Shown piece after piece: positions 46,970-56,860 of a stretch of DNA of 64,000 nt (position 1 is its first letter; every line of letters starts with the position of its first letter). The stretch is taken from NCBI RefSeq assembly GCF_001651865.1, contig NZ_LPUX01000067.1, positions 538-64,537 of the forward strand, written 5' to 3'. The notes under the pieces are model-generated. The model saw only the letters and a program-made list of their open reading frames with translations. It was not told where the DNA came from and ran no database searches. The translations under genes and the position numbers were made by a program. The stretch is from Sinorhizobium glycinis. GTDB lineage: Bacteria; Pseudomonadota; Alphaproteobacteria; Rhizobiales; Rhizobiaceae.

Positions 46970-47425
46970 TCATGCCTCACCTTCGTATGCGGCGCGGCCG
47001 GTCATGCCTTCGATATCGACACAGAAGAAGACATGCGGCGAAGAGGTGGCGACGCCTTGTGGTGCCGGCTTCAGCCCGCCCGGCTCCCACCAGTTTGGCC
47101 GCGCCTCGAGAAGCGACCAGGCATGCATGCATTCTCTCCCCCATTGCCCTTCCGGTGGCAGCTCCTGATAGCGGCCGAATACAAGGACGCTCTTCCACTG
47201 GCGCTCGCCTGCAAACTCATCGACTTGAAGGCACACCTTCGGGTTGGCGCGCAGCCAGTCGATCTTCTGACCGGGCATAGAAAAGCAGTAGATGCAGTTG
47301 CCCGTAAAAGCATAGGTGATGGGCACGACATACGGCCGGCCTTCGTTACAGCAGGCAAGACGAGCCAAATGACCGGCCTGGACCACGCTGCTGCATTCGT
47401 GACGGGACATTTCCTTAATGAACAT
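46970..47425 (-). CDS. Pyridoxamine 5'-phosphate oxidase-like flavin-binding protein
   Basis: A 151-residue split-barrel protein of the PNPOx-like/NimA type: SRHECSSVVQAGHLARLACCNEGRPYVVPITY, in segments, and NPKVCLQVDEF are typical. Members bind FMN, F420 or haem and reduce small electrophiles; the exact cofactor is not clear. A FixK box is centred 72 bases upstream, shared with the divergent BON gene. Confidence 0.85.
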   Translation of the reverse strand: MFIKEMSRHECSSVVQAGHLARLACCNEGRPYVVPITYAFTGNCIYCFSMPGQKIDWLRANPKVCLQVDEFAGERQWKSVLVFGRYQELPPEGQWGRECMHAWSLLEARPNWWEPGGLKPAPQGVATSSPHVFFCVDIEGMTGRAAYEGEA

Positions 47426-47490
47426 GATCTCCCCTCCTTAGAGGCGTCGGTCTACAAATTGAGGGTAAGCCTGCAAGGAATGCCTGTGCC

Positions 47491-47504
47491 TTGATGTCCC
47501 TCAA
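47491..47504. promoter_or_regulatory. Shared FixK/FNR box (TTGATGTCCCTCAA)
   Basis: Perfect palindrome centred 72 bases from the leftward PNPOx-like start (47425) and 73 bases from the rightward BON start (47571), so one site could activate both promoters. Confidence 0.82.
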
Positions 47505-47570
47505 AGACCGATGGCCGGAAATGGCCAATACTTGAGCCAGTGTTTGCCGGTTTTGAGGAAGGAGACGATC

Positions 47571-48245
47571 ATGAGCGACATTCGCCTGCGCCAGGACATC
47601 CTGGATAAGCTCGAATATGAACTCAGCATAGACGCAGCGAACATCGGAGTAACGGTCGAGGACGGCGTTGTCACTTTGACCGGCCATGTTCACAGCTTTG
47701 CGGAAAAGCACACTGCGGAACGGGTGGCGCAACGGGTGAAGGGCGTGCGCGCAATCGCCGAGGAAATCGTCGTGCGTTTGCCTGAGAACAAGAAGGCCGC
47801 CGACGACGAGATCGCCAGGCGCGTGATAAAAATTCTCACCTGGGGAGCCGCAGTTGCCGACCTCAAGGACATCCAGGTCAAGGTCGAAAACGGTTACGTG
47901 ACCCTGGAGGGAACGGTCGATTTTTATTTCCAACGCAATGCGGCCGAGAGTTTGGTGCGACGCTTGAGCGGCATCACGGGGATCGACAACCGTCTCAGGA
48001 TTCGCCCCGTGATGGATGCGCTCGACATCCGGCATGGCATCAGGGAGGCGCTCAAACGCAATGCTGAGATAGAAGCCGAAAACATCGACGTCGAAGTATC
48101 CGGCAGTCATGTCACCTTGCATGGAAAGGTTCAAAGCCGGCGCGAAAGAGCCGTGGCCGAACGAGCGGCCTGGTCGGCTCGCGGCGTCACGGCCGTTGAG
48201 GACCACTTGAAAATCGAAGAACCCCGAGGCCGGCTCAATACCTGA
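47571..48245 (+). CDS. BON-domain protein (three BON repeats)
   Basis: A 224-residue protein with three successive BON-like modules (about residues 5-70, 80-145, 150-220), each with the pattern I-x-V-x-V-E-x-G-x-V-T-L-x-G. No clear signal peptide. BON proteins bind membranes or support envelope integrity. The ATG at 47571 follows GAGGAAGGAG. Read together with the P-type ATPase 14 bases downstream. Confidence 0.9.
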   Translation: MSDIRLRQDILDKLEYELSIDAANIGVTVEDGVVTLTGHVHSFAEKHTAERVAQRVKGVRAIAEEIVVRLPENKKAADDEIARRVIKILTWGAAVADLKDIQVKVENGYVTLEGTVDFYFQRNAAESLVRRLSGITGIDNRLRIRPVMDALDIRHGIREALKRNAEIEAENIDVEVSGSHVTLHGKVQSRRERAVAERAAWSARGVTAVEDHLKIEEPRGRLNT

Positions 48246-48259
48246 ATGGAGCGCTTCAA

Positions 48260-50947
48260 ATGACCTTCGTGGCACTCCCAGACCTTGCCGCGCGCGGGGG
48301 CTCACTGGTCGGCGGTGCGGGACTTAGCCATGAGGAGGCTCGTCTCCGGCTTACGCGCCTTGGTTCGAACAGCCTTCCGGAACCGCAAGCCTCCTCGCTG
48401 GCGATTACTTTCCTGCGCCAGTTCCGCAGCCCGCTGATCTACATTCTGCTGGCCGCGGCACTGGTGTCTCTCCTATTGAGCGATCTGAAAGATGCGTTAT
48501 TCATCAGCATCGTTCTTATCGCGAACGGCATCATCGGGTCTTTGCAGGAGCACACGGCCGGCAAAGCCGCATTGGCGTTGCGCAGATTGGAACAACCGAA
48601 GGCGAGTGTCATCCGCGACGGACGCTTGCAGGAAATCGACGCTCGACTGTTGGTGCCGGGCGACGTGGTCGCGCTCGAAGCGGGCGGACGCGTGCCGGCC
48701 GATATCCGGCTCCTCTCAGCGACCGATCTCGTTTGCGACGAATCCCTCCTGACGGGAGAATCAGCACCGGTTCACAAGCCCAGCTCGATTGTCGAGGCTG
48801 CCCCCGGAAAGGACGGGCGCTCCATGACCTTTGCGGGCACGCTCGTCACGCGCGGCCGCGGACAGGGTGTGGTCGCGGCGACCGGAGCAGCAACCGAGAT
48901 CGGCAAGATTGCCACCGAGATCGGCAAGGCGTCCGTCACCAAGCCCCCCTTGATGATCAGGCTGGAACGCTTCTCCAAATTCATCGCCTGGATCGTCGCG
49001 GTCGCGATCGCTCTTCTCGTCGTTGTGGGGATTGCCCGCGCGATGACGCCGAGCGAGCTCTTTATGATGTCCCTTGGCCTCGCGGTGAGCGCGATCCCTG
49101 AAGGCCTACCGATTGCGATCTCGGTCGCGCTGGCAATCAGCATGCGGCGTATGGCGAAAGCACACGTCATCGTGCGCCGAATGCCGGCGGTGGAAGCTCT
49201 CGGCTCCTGCACCATGATCGCCACCGACAAGACCGGCACATTGACGCTCAACGAACTGACCGTGACGGATATCCGCTTGCCGGACGGCACCGAGATTGTC
49301 TGCGATACGGGCGCTGATCTGGACGCCTGCACGATTCGGGGGGATGGAACCCCTCCGGCGGAGGCACGGGAACGTGCCCTTGCCCTGTTCAAGGCCGCGT
49401 CGCTGCCCAACGAAGGATCGCTGGTCAAGGAAGCGCATGGCTGGACCGCCGTCGGCGATACGGTCGACATTGCATTGCTCGCGGCCGCCCACAAGGCGGG
49501 CTTGCCGCGGGAGGCTATCGAGAACGACTATCCGCTTGTCGCCCGAATCCCCTACGAGCCGGACCTCAAATACGCAGCCTCGTTTCACCGCCACGGCGAC
49601 AGCGTTCGCATCTTCGTCAAGGGCGCCGCGGAAACCCTGATCGACATGGCCGACCGCATGGACGTGGCCGGAAGCGCCGAGCCGATCGATGGGGATATCC
49701 TCCTCCATCAGAAGAAAGAGATGGCCGCGCGTGGGCTACGAGTCCTTGCCTTTGCGGAGGGCGAGACGGCAATCGAAACAGATGGCGGCTTTGGGCGGCA
49801 TCTCCTGGTCGACCTCGTCTTTCTGGGGCTTGCAGGAATGCAGGATCCGGTACGCCCTGAGGTGCCGCAAGCCATCCGCGATTGCCACTCCGCAGGCGTG
49901 GACGTGGCAATGGTCACCGGCGACGATCCCAGGACCGCGGCGGCAATTGCCTCCCATGCCGGGCTGATCTTCGCCGAAGATCAGGTGGTCATCGGCGAAG
50001 ACGTGCGCAGGGCCGAGGAAAATGGGCAGGAAAGTCTCGACGCGTTGACCCGCCATGGCCGCATCTATGCGCGCGTTGCCCCGTCACAAAAGCTGGCGAT
50101 CGTCCTGTCGCTCGCCCGCAACGGCCACTTCGTCGCCGTCACAGGTGACGGCGTCAATGACGCGCCGGCGCTGAAGCACGCGCATATCGGCGTGGCGATG
50201 GGGCGCAAAGGCACGGAGGTGGCGAAGGAGAGCGCCGACATCGTCATCACCGATGACAACTTCGCGTCGATCGTCAGCGGCATCCGCGAGGGCCGGGTCG
50301 CCTACGCGAATATCCGCAAGGTCATCTTCATGCTGATGTCGACGGGGGCCGCAGAATTGCTGCTGTTCCTGCTGGCAATCCCACTCGGCTTGCCGATGCC
50401 TCTTCTTCCCGTGCAGTTGCTTTGGCTCAACCTCGTGACCAATGGCATTCAGGACATTGCCCTTGCCGGCGAAAGTCCGGAAGGCGATGAACTTAGCCGC
50501 GCGCCACGCAGGCCGTCCGAACCGATCTTCGACCAGCTCATGATCCGGCGCATATGGCAGTCCACGCTCGTCATGGGAGCCGGAGGCTTCGCGATGTTGT
50601 ATGTTCTGCTCGAGCAGGGCTATGGCGAGAGCGAAGCCCGCAATCTGCTGCTGCTGTTGTTCGTGCTTTTCGAGAACTTCCAGACGCTGGCGAGCCGCTC
50701 CGAGCGCAAATCCGTCTTCCAGCTCGGCTTTCTCGCCAACCCGCTCCTGCTACTCTCCATCGCAGCGGCTCAGGGCCTTCATATCGCTGCCATGTACATT
50801 CCGGTCCTCAAGGAAACGCTACAAGTTTCCCCGATATCATTTTCCGAGTGGGCGCTCCTGCTTGTTACCGCGTCTTCTGCCCTCCTGGTCGTGGAAATCG
50901 ACAAATGGCGGGTCCGCAGCAAGCCGGTCGCCCTTTGCGCACTGTGA
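48260..50947 (+). CDS. Cation-transporting P-type ATPase (P2/Ca2+-type)
   Basis: An 895-residue P-type ATPase: N-terminal cation ATPase domain (GLSHEEARLRLTRLGSNSLPE), actuator LTGESAPV, membrane motif AIPEGLPIAIS (the PEGL of Ca2+-type pumps, not the CPC of copper pumps), phosphorylation site [24 protein letters not shown] and a C-terminal membrane bundle (LPVQLLWLNLVTNGIQDIAL). Probable Ca2+, Mn2+ or H+ pump; specificity is uncertain. Likely co-transcribed with the BON gene from the FixK-controlled promoter. Confidence 0.93.
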   Translation: MTFVALPDLAARGGSLVGGAGLSHEEARLRLTRLGSNSLPEPQASSLAITFLRQFRSPLIYILLAAALVSLLLSDLKDALFISIVLIANGIIGSLQEHTAGKAALALRRLEQPKASVIRDGRLQEIDARLLVPGDVVALEAGGRVPADIRLLSATDLVCDESLLTGESAPVHKPSSIVEAAPGKDGRSMTFAGTLVTRGRGQGVVAATGAATEIGKIATEIGKASVTKPPLMIRLERFSKFIAWIVAVAIALLVVVGIARAMTPSELFMMSLGLAVSAIPEGLPIAISVALAISMRRMAKAHVIVRRMPAVEALGSCTMIATDKTGTLTLNELTVTDIRLPDGTEIVCDTGADLDACTIRGDGTPPAEARERALALFKAASLPNEGSLVKEAHGWTAVGDTVDIALLAAAHKAGLPREAIENDYPLVARIPYEPDLKYAASFHRHGDSVRIFVKGAAETLIDMADRMDVAGSAEPIDGDILLHQKKEMAARGLRVLAFAEGETAIETDGGFGRHLLVDLVFLGLAGMQDPVRPEVPQAIRDCHSAGVDVAMVTGDDPRTAAAIASHAGLIFAEDQVVIGEDVRRAEENGQESLDALTRHGRIYARVAPSQKLAIVLSLARNGHFVAVTGDGVNDAPALKHAHIGVAMGRKGTEVAKESADIVITDDNFASIVSGIREGRVAYANIRKVIFMLMSTGAAELLLFLLAIPLGLPMPLLPVQLLWLNLVTNGIQDIALAGESPEGDELSRAPRRPSEPIFDQLMIRRIWQSTLVMGAGGFAMLYVLLEQGYGESEARNLLLLLFVLFENFQTLASRSERKSVFQLGFLANPLLLLSIAAAQGLHIAAMYIPVLKETLQVSPISFSEWALLLVTASSALLVVEIDKWRVRSKPVALCAL

Positions 50948-50952
50948 GTTCA

Positions 50953-52482
50953 TCACCGTCGGGGATCACGGCTATGCTTCAGGATATCCGCGACGACATC
51001 GTTCGCGGGGCGATCGGCATCCATTCGCTGCCAATCGATGCCCCCGAGATCGTAATTTAGTTGCTGCGAAAGGACATTGAGATCCGCATCGGAGGGCCCT
51101 ACCGTCCTTTCGGCAACACGGCCGCGAAGAAGCGACGGGCTCGCGTCCAGCCAGAAGGCCGCATATGGTACATGCGCCTCGCGCGCAGCCGCCTCGATGC
51201 GCTGACGGTTGGCGAACTTGTCGAAGACGGCTTCCGCGACCACGGATCCTCCCGCACGCAATATCGATACCGTGCGGCAGGCAATCTCGTCGTAGACCTT
51301 CTCTGAAATCTCCGAACGATAGGCATCCGCCGGAAGTCGCGTCTTGGCCGCAACGCCGTACATCGCCTTTCGGACGCGGTCGCTTTCAATGATCCTCGCG
51401 CCCGGAGGCGAACCGAATTGCGCAGCCAGAATTTCCGACACGGTCGTTTTGCCGGAACCACTCAATCCGCCAATCACGATCAAGCGGGGTGCCCGCGTTT
51501 CAAGCAGGGATAGCGCCAGGTCGAAATAGGATCGAGCCTCGGCGGCGAGCGCGTCCAACCGCTGGCCACTCTCTTCGATCTGTGTGGCTGTGACGTGCGC
51601 CCTCACCGCAGCGCGGATCGCCATGAAATAAGGCAGTAGAACGAAGCCATCCTCGTCGCACGCCTCGTCGAGGTAACGGTTCATGACCAGGTTGGCAAAC
51701 TGCGGAAAGCCGCGATGCCAGAGATCCATGAGCAGAAACGCGAGATCGTAGAGGGTATCGATGGTTGCAATCTGGTCGTTGAACTCGATGCAGTCGAACA
51801 GCCGAGGTTCACCTTGCAACAGGCAGATGTTGCGCAGATGCAGGTCACCGTGGCATCGCCTGACCTTGCCCGCGACTTCACGCGCATCGAGCAGCGGTGC
51901 ATAGGCCGCCAGGTTACGCTCGAAAGCGCGTTCGAACTCGGCAAGCTCGACTGGGTCGAAGAACCTGCTCGTGGCGAAACCGGCCGCATTGACACGCAGC
52001 ACGGCGGCGATGTTCGCGGAGCCGGAACCCTGATGAACGACTTGGGCGTCCCCGTGAAAGCGGGCGATCATATGTGCTGTCCGCTCCATCAGTTCGGCAT
52101 CGAGCTTGCCTCCAACGGCCATGCGATCGAACAACGCATCCTGGTCGAACCGGATCATTTCGATGACCGCATCGACGAGCTCCTCGCCCCGATCATAAGC
52201 AAGGCGGCCGTCGCGGCCGCGCATGATCCGTCGTACGCCGACGTAGAGGCCCGGTGCAGTGGCGCTGTTCAGCGCCACCTCCTTCTCACAAGCGGCGAGC
52301 CTCAGTTCCGCCGTCGAGAAATCCACATAGGGCAGCTTCACCGGTCGCTTGATCTTGTAAGCGCGATCGCCGGAAAGGAAGATGTAAGAGATGTGCGTCT
52401 CGATGATCTCGACCTTATCCGCGCCACGCAAGTGAGGCGCGCTCAATAAGCCGACGACCTCCGCCTGATCCTGGGCAATCAT
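50953..52482 (-). CDS. Aminoglycoside-phosphotransferase-like and AAA/P-loop kinase fusion protein
   Basis: A 509-residue two-domain protein. The N-terminal part is a kinase-like domain with HGDLHLRN (211-218) and DCIEFND. The C-terminal part is a P-loop kinase with GLSGSGKTT (339-347), like gluconate or zeta-type kinases. This fusion is a widespread but poorly understood family; nothing here shows antibiotic resistance. Convergent with the P-type ATPase, 5 bases apart. A FixK box lies 117 bases upstream. Confidence 0.88.
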   Translation of the reverse strand: MIAQDQAEVVGLLSAPHLRGADKVEIIETHISYIFLSGDRAYKIKRPVKLPYVDFSTAELRLAACEKEVALNSATAPGLYVGVRRIMRGRDGRLAYDRGEELVDAVIEMIRFDQDALFDRMAVGGKLDAELMERTAHMIARFHGDAQVVHQGSGSANIAAVLRVNAAGFATSRFFDPVELAEFERAFERNLAAYAPLLDAREVAGKVRRCHGDLHLRNICLLQGEPRLFDCIEFNDQIATIDTLYDLAFLLMDLWHRGFPQFANLVMNRYLDEACDEDGFVLLPYFMAIRAAVRAHVTATQIEESGQRLDALAAEARSYFDLALSLLETRAPRLIVIGGLSGSGKTTVSEILAAQFGSPPGARIIESDRVRKAMYGVAAKTRLPADAYRSEISEKVYDEIACRTVSILRAGGSVVAEAVFDKFANRQRIEAAAREAHVPYAAFWLDASPSLLRGRVAERTVGPSDADLNVLSQQLNYDLGGIDWQRMDADRPANDVVADILKHSRDPRR

Positions 52483-52592
52483 ACCAAGCCTTTCTGTCCA
52501 GCTCTGGCCATTTCGTCGATCCGCAATTCACGGGTCTGAACTCGTGGCGTCGCACAACGAAATGATGATCAACGCTACAAGCATGCGCCTCA

Positions 52593-52606
52593 TTGATCAG
52601 TATCAA
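52593..52606 (-). promoter_or_regulatory. FixK/FNR box (TTGATCAGTATCAA)
   Basis: Perfect palindrome centred 117 bases upstream of the kinase-fusion start, in the spacer after the MgtC-like gene. Confidence 0.72.
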
Positions 52607-52780
52607 GGAACCATGGCGCGATGCCGGTAAGCAAAACACCACCAGACCGATATTCACGCTCGCCAATGAGCTGCGGCGGAGTTGTGCGACGTCGCAAATA
52701 GCGCCGCGGCGCGTACCGGCCGCATCGAAGCTGGAAACACCCACTCACGGCAACGGCAGCGATGAAAACTAGGCACTCAT

Positions 52781-54031
52781 TTAGCGGACAATGAGGAAAT
52801 AAACCGCGACTCCGGTCCCTGCGGCGAGAAGCGACACAACGGCGAGCGACGCCCAATAGCGTATTGTTCCGGACGCCATCGCCACCAACACCCGTCCGCC
52901 TGCGTTTGCGAGTACTGCGCTGAGCACTGCGGCTCCGACGATCTGCAGCGGTGCGGATCCGCCTCCAGCGCGCAGCGCCGTCAGTACCGCAACGTCGACG
53001 TCGAATATCCCCGACGCGGCCGATATGCCGACTAAGCTGTTGTCGCCCGTACCGGCCATCAAGGCCGCGCCGGTCGTCGCCGTCAAGGCAAACAGGCCCG
53101 CAAAAACAAGAAGCGAAAAGAGCTCAAACGGATTTCGTGCGGTGATTGGTTCGTCGGCGGGAGGTGCAGTTTTTGTCATCAGAGCGGCACCACCCGCGGC
53201 AAATACCAACGCTGCCGCGATGATTGGCAGGACAACTTCGGGGAAGAGCGGCGGGGAGACGACAAGGATTACCGCCAGCACGCGCAATAGCGAGACGACG
53301 GCGGCGATGCTTGCGGCCCCAGCCAACGGCCCTGGCTCCTCGCCGGAGCGTGCCTTTTGCCCAAAGCTGGCTGTCACGGCAGTCGATGAGACGACTGCGC
53401 CGACCAGCCCGCCCACCACCAGTCCTCTTGACGAGCCAAGCAGGCGAACCGCCACGTAGCCTACAAATGAAATGGTGGCGCTCAGAACCGTGAAGAACCA
53501 GATTTCACGTGGATTGAAACCACCCCATGGGTCAATGGCATGGTTTGGAAGGAGAGGCAGCCCAATGGCGGTCATCGCCGCCAGCACGAGAGCCGAACGC
53601 AGTTCGATCCACGACAGCTTCTTGAGGAGATTGTGCACAAGCTCGCGGCTGGCGAGTACGCCGGCGAGCGTAGCGGCGCCCGCCGCCGCCACCCTGTAGT
53701 CGCCAGTTACCGCCAATCCGCCGAGCGCAAAAACCGCCAATCCGGCAATGACGCCGGTGACGCTGAAATCCTCATCGTGCCGCGCTTCGCGCAGCTTGAA
53801 CCAGGTGAAACTCAGCGCGAAGCTCATAAAGCCGGCAGCAAAGATCAGGTCGGTCCTCTGTGCATCGGACAGTGCGGCCAAGATCCCGCCAAGCAGACCC
53901 GAAATGCCGTAGGTGCGGATGCCTGCCGTGCGGCTGCCTTCCGGCGCTTCCCTTTCCCGCCATCCACGCTCGAGACCCACGAGCAGGCCTATGGCAAGGG
54001 CGAGCCCTAGACGGAGAATAACAGGTTCCAT
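52781..54031 (-). CDS. MgtC/SapB family membrane protein with DUF4010
   Basis: A 416-residue membrane protein of about 12 hydrophobic segments. The N-terminal MgtC region shows LALAIGLLVGLERGWRERE and RTYGISGLLGG; the C-terminal DUF4010 region shows FDVDVAVLTALRAG. MgtC proteins act in magnesium limitation and acid tolerance in other bacteria; role here unknown. A decayed second copy of its 3' end lies at 55913-56045. Confidence 0.9.
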   Translation of the reverse strand: MEPVILRLGLALAIGLLVGLERGWREREAPEGSRTAGIRTYGISGLLGGILAALSDAQRTDLIFAAGFMSFALSFTWFKLREARHDEDFSVTGVIAGLAVFALGGLAVTGDYRVAAAGAATLAGVLASRELVHNLLKKLSWIELRSALVLAAMTAIGLPLLPNHAIDPWGGFNPREIWFFTVLSATISFVGYVAVRLLGSSRGLVVGGLVGAVVSSTAVTASFGQKARSGEEPGPLAGAASIAAVVSLLRVLAVILVVSPPLFPEVVLPIIAAALVFAAGGAALMTKTAPPADEPITARNPFELFSLLVFAGLFALTATTGAALMAGTGDNSLVGISAASGIFDVDVAVLTALRAGGGSAPLQIVGAAVLSAVLANAGGRVLVAMASGTIRYWASLAVVSLLAAGTGVAVYFLIVR

Positions 54032-54166
54032 TCGCTTCCGGCCTCGCCCCCGTGCAACGTGTTGATGTCGGCGCTCCGTGGACGCTCAAGTCGTGAGCCA
54101 CCGCTCCGGTGAGCCAGGCCGCAGAGCATATCCCATTTGGAGCGCCGCGCAGCAAGCCGAACGCCA

Positions 54167-54445
54167 TTAACGATGTTGAACGAACCTGCTTTGCCAATGC
54201 TGGGGTATTTGGATCGCGACTGCTGTCAAAGCCAGGGCAGTAGCAACCGGCACCCCCTGCGGCGTTGCCATCACGAAGGTGATCAGTCCGCCGATGAGAA
54301 GCACTCCCGGAGGGCCCTGTATCAGAGCGACGGATGCGTGAGTCGTATTGCCGCTCATGAAGAACACAAAATCTTCGGGGGACATAAGTCCTATCGCATC
54401 GGTCATGCCTTCAAGGAACGAGGAGAACACGCTGTGAATAAACAA
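54167..54445 (-). pseudogene. YoaK/DUF1275-like membrane protein fragment
   Basis: A 92-residue frame whose first half (SSFLEGMTDAIGLM, FVFFMSGNTTHASVAL) matches the start of DUF1275 (YoaK) proteins, which are normally about 230 residues. It then jumps to a second hydrophobic piece and ends, so most of the middle and end are missing. Confidence 0.65.
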
Positions 54446-54907
54446 GCCCGCGGAACTTGTTCAGGTTCTTCATCATGTTCATTGCAGCCGACGAGCGCCA
54501 AACCAACAGAACTCCTCTGACGCTCAATGATGCGCCGCCGCCGCTGTACCGCCTGGGCCGCCGTTTAGCGTTTCCGCAGGCCTGTGCGCGGAATCAAGCC
54601 AACGATCCTGTGATCCAGTATCCTTCACAAGACCTGTCGGAGAGCACGTTGAGCGAGAGCCAAGTTGTCGAGCCGTTATGGCGAGGGCGAGAGCTGGGTA
54701 GGCGGCTTTCCCTCATCGCTGTAGCCTTGCTCGCCGGTACGCCCGCCTGGCTCGCGGGACCGGCCCGATCTCAGCGCCTCGTCCTGGGCCGCGGGCACCG
54801 AGTTACGCTTGCGAGCCTCCTTCTGCGTGCGCTGTCTCAGTGGCCGACAGAATCGGTAGCGGGGTGAGAGCCCTAAGTGCCCATCCCTGCACGTCAGTCT
54901 CCCGCGG
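54446..54907. other. Stretch without a recognised gene
   Basis: About 460 bases. A rightward frame at 54457-54867 has no domain, no good ribosome-binding site and an odd composition, so I do not call it a gene. Possibly remnants of the region around the DUF1275 fragment. Confidence 0.45.
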
Positions 54908-55753
54908 TTAGTATGCCATGAACAGCGGCACCGGGCTCTGTTTCAGAAGAGATTGCGTGACGCCGCCGAATACCAGCTCACGCAGCCGCGAGTGGACGTA
55001 GCCGCCCATCACAATGAAATCGGCCTGGATCAGCGTTGCATGCTTGCGCAGCGTCTCGGCAACGTCGCCGTTCAGGACCGGAAGAGTCTGTGCCTTCACC
55101 TTCACACCATGTCGGCCTAGGTGTAGCGCGGCGTCAACACTGGTAGGAGCGGTGGCGGGCAGGTCCTTCTCTCCCGTCACGGCTACCACCTCCACGACCT
55201 CTGCGGCCCGCAGGAACGGCAACGCGTCGGCTGCCGCTCGGGCAGCCCGGCCGCTGCCATCCCAAGCTACGATAATTCGCTCGGCGCGGAATACATCTTG
55301 CTTGGGCGGGACCACAAGCAGTGGACGACCGCTCTCCATCAGCAGAGTTTCGATCAGGCCTCGGTCGATGGCGAGAGATTCGGATTCTGCATCCACGATA
55401 GTGAGGTCATGTAGGCGAGCCTGCGTTCTGAACACTGCGAGCAGCTCGGGATAGTTGAGGTGCGGGCTCTCGGCAGAACAGGCGACATCCGCTGAGGAAG
55501 CATGGGCCTCCGCAGTGCGAGCGGCAGCCTGCGCAAGGGAATGAAGGCGCTGGTTCTCTTCCCGGACGAGGCCGGCGACAACCTTGCTGACCCCCGCGCT
55601 CGACAGAGTGAGCTTAATCGAGGCAGCCCGAATAGTGACATGAGCACCCGCCTGCTGCGCAAGGGAAATACCGTAGGCCAGGGCGGACGAGGTTTCGTCA
55701 GGGCCGAATTCCTTCGTAAGGCCAATCAGTATGCTTTTGATGTTCTGGACCAT
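54908..55753 (-). CDS. Universal stress protein, tandem UspA domains (third)
   Basis: A 281-residue tandem UspA protein, more divergent from the pair at 45050-46910. The second domain has the signature GGYVHSRLRELVFGGVTQSLL near the C-terminus. Start ATG at 55753. A one-mismatch FixK site is centred 66 bases upstream. Same family role as the other Usp proteins. Confidence 0.92.
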   Translation of the reverse strand: MVQNIKSILIGLTKEFGPDETSSALAYGISLAQQAGAHVTIRAASIKLTLSSAGVSKVVAGLVREENQRLHSLAQAAARTAEAHASSADVACSAESPHLNYPELLAVFRTQARLHDLTIVDAESESLAIDRGLIETLLMESGRPLLVVPPKQDVFRAERIIVAWDGSGRAARAAADALPFLRAAEVVEVVAVTGEKDLPATAPTSVDAALHLGRHGVKVKAQTLPVLNGDVAETLRKHATLIQADFIVMGGYVHSRLRELVFGGVTQSLLKQSPVPLFMAY

Positions 55754-55812
55754 GTCAATTCCTCCCGACCAACGGCCTCAGAAAATAATAAGCGCGTGTA
55801 GGAAGACCGCAA

Positions 55813-55826
55813 TTGATCCAGCGCAA
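55813..55826 (-). promoter_or_regulatory. Imperfect FixK box (TTGATCCAGCGCAA)
   Basis: One mismatch in the right half (GCAA for TCAA). Position, 66 bases before the Usp start, fits an active site. Confidence 0.45.
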
Positions 55827-55912
55827 TATCTCAGATGACATCGCTTGTTTGGGGGATCGAGGATTCCTGGGGCGCCTTCGATCTTCTTCGATAGCCGCAG
55901 GCTGCCGGTCAA

Positions 55913-56045
55913 GTAGCGGATAATGAAGAAATAAACGGTGACTCCGGCTCTTGCCGCAAAGGCTTCGACATCTGCAGCGGTGTCGCTCCGTCTCCGGAGT
56001 GAAGCGCCGTCAGTACCGCCACATCGATGTCGAAGGCCCATACAG
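55913..56045 (-). pseudogene. Remnant of a second MgtC/DUF4010 gene
   Basis: Minus-strand pieces FDIDVAVLTALHSGDGATPLQ and, in another frame, AGVTVYFFIIR match the C-terminus of the intact gene at 52781-54031 (FDVDVAVLTALRAGGGSAPLQ and GVAVYFLIVR), with the roughly 60 residues between them deleted. The DNA similarity is also clear (GTAGCGGATAATGAAGAAAT against TTAGCGGACAATGAGGAAAT). A partial duplicate or deletion scar. Confidence 0.7.
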
Positions 56046-56240
56046 ATGGCATCTCCTTGGGGGAGCAATCGCTACTGGACGAGGAATAGCAGCCGGTCGC
56101 AACGCTGGCTGTTCTAGTGACGCCAGCAGATTGCTTCGCTCAACGAGCGGAGTTTGATGATGCGTGCCCCGCCTCTATAAACAAACGGCCCGCTGGCGGC
56201 GTTGATGCGTTGGCAAACCGGCGCCATGGAGCCGGGGTCA

Positions 56241-56801
56241 CTAGCCGGACACCGCGCTTGCCACGGCCGCCAACGAGAACGCGCCCAGTATCAATGAGGC
56301 CAGTTTGTAGGAGTGTCGTCGCACCCTCAAGGGTAGGCAGCCGCCGAAAACGACCCAGGCAAGGCCTGCAAGTGTCGACATGGCAGCGTAGGTCGCCAGC
56401 CAAACGGGAGCCTGGATGTTGGCACCGGACGGTATCAATACCGTGCCGACCAACATGGCCTTCGGGTTTACTATGGTGGTCAGCAATACGCGAACGAACA
56501 ATTGCCGGACCGACCTCGCATCGCTCAGGAATGGCATACCCCAAAGCCGGACGGCCGAATACAGCAACCAGCCCGCCGCCAGCAACTTCATTGTGGCGAA
56601 TGCGATTGCGTTCCCCTGGATACCATCGGTTAATCCAATGAAGAACGATACAGCCAGGATATAACCCATTGCTTCCGCAATGGGCATTATTGCTGCCCGT
56701 CGAATACCGAGCGATGCTCCGCATGTGGCCAGGACGGTGTTCGTCGGACCGGGCGTCAGCAGGATCAGGAGCGCGGAGAGGATGAAGGACAGAGTGACCA
56801 T
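56241..56801 (-). CDS. LysE-family amino acid exporter-like protein
   Basis: A 186-residue membrane protein with about six hydrophobic segments and the LysE signature LLTPGPTNTVLATCGASLG near the N-terminus. Exports small amino compounds in other members; substrate here unknown. The ATG at 56801 puts the first membrane helix at the N-terminus and leaves a FixK box 66 bases upstream; a start at 56849 would place the box only 18 bases away. Confidence 0.82.
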   Translation of the reverse strand: MVTLSFILSALLILLTPGPTNTVLATCGASLGIRRAAIMPIAEAMGYILAVSFFIGLTDGIQGNAIAFATMKLLAAGWLLYSAVRLWGMPFLSDARSVRQLFVRVLLTTIVNPKAMLVGTVLIPSGANIQAPVWLATYAAMSTLAGLAWVVFGGCLPLRVRRHSYKLASLILGAFSLAAVASAVSG

Positions 56802-56860
56802 GGCGACGAATTGCAGGGTGGGGCCAAAGACATGTTTACCCTTCACCACGTCGGTCAGCC

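Noticed and set aside
50953..52482. Antibiotic resistance through the aminoglycoside phosphotransferase-like domain
   Set aside because: The domain is part of a conserved fusion with a P-loop kinase and carries no resistance-specific features.
54457..54867. Rightward 136-codon frame
   Set aside because: No ribosome-binding site, no recognised domain; composition suggests chance in GC-rich DNA.
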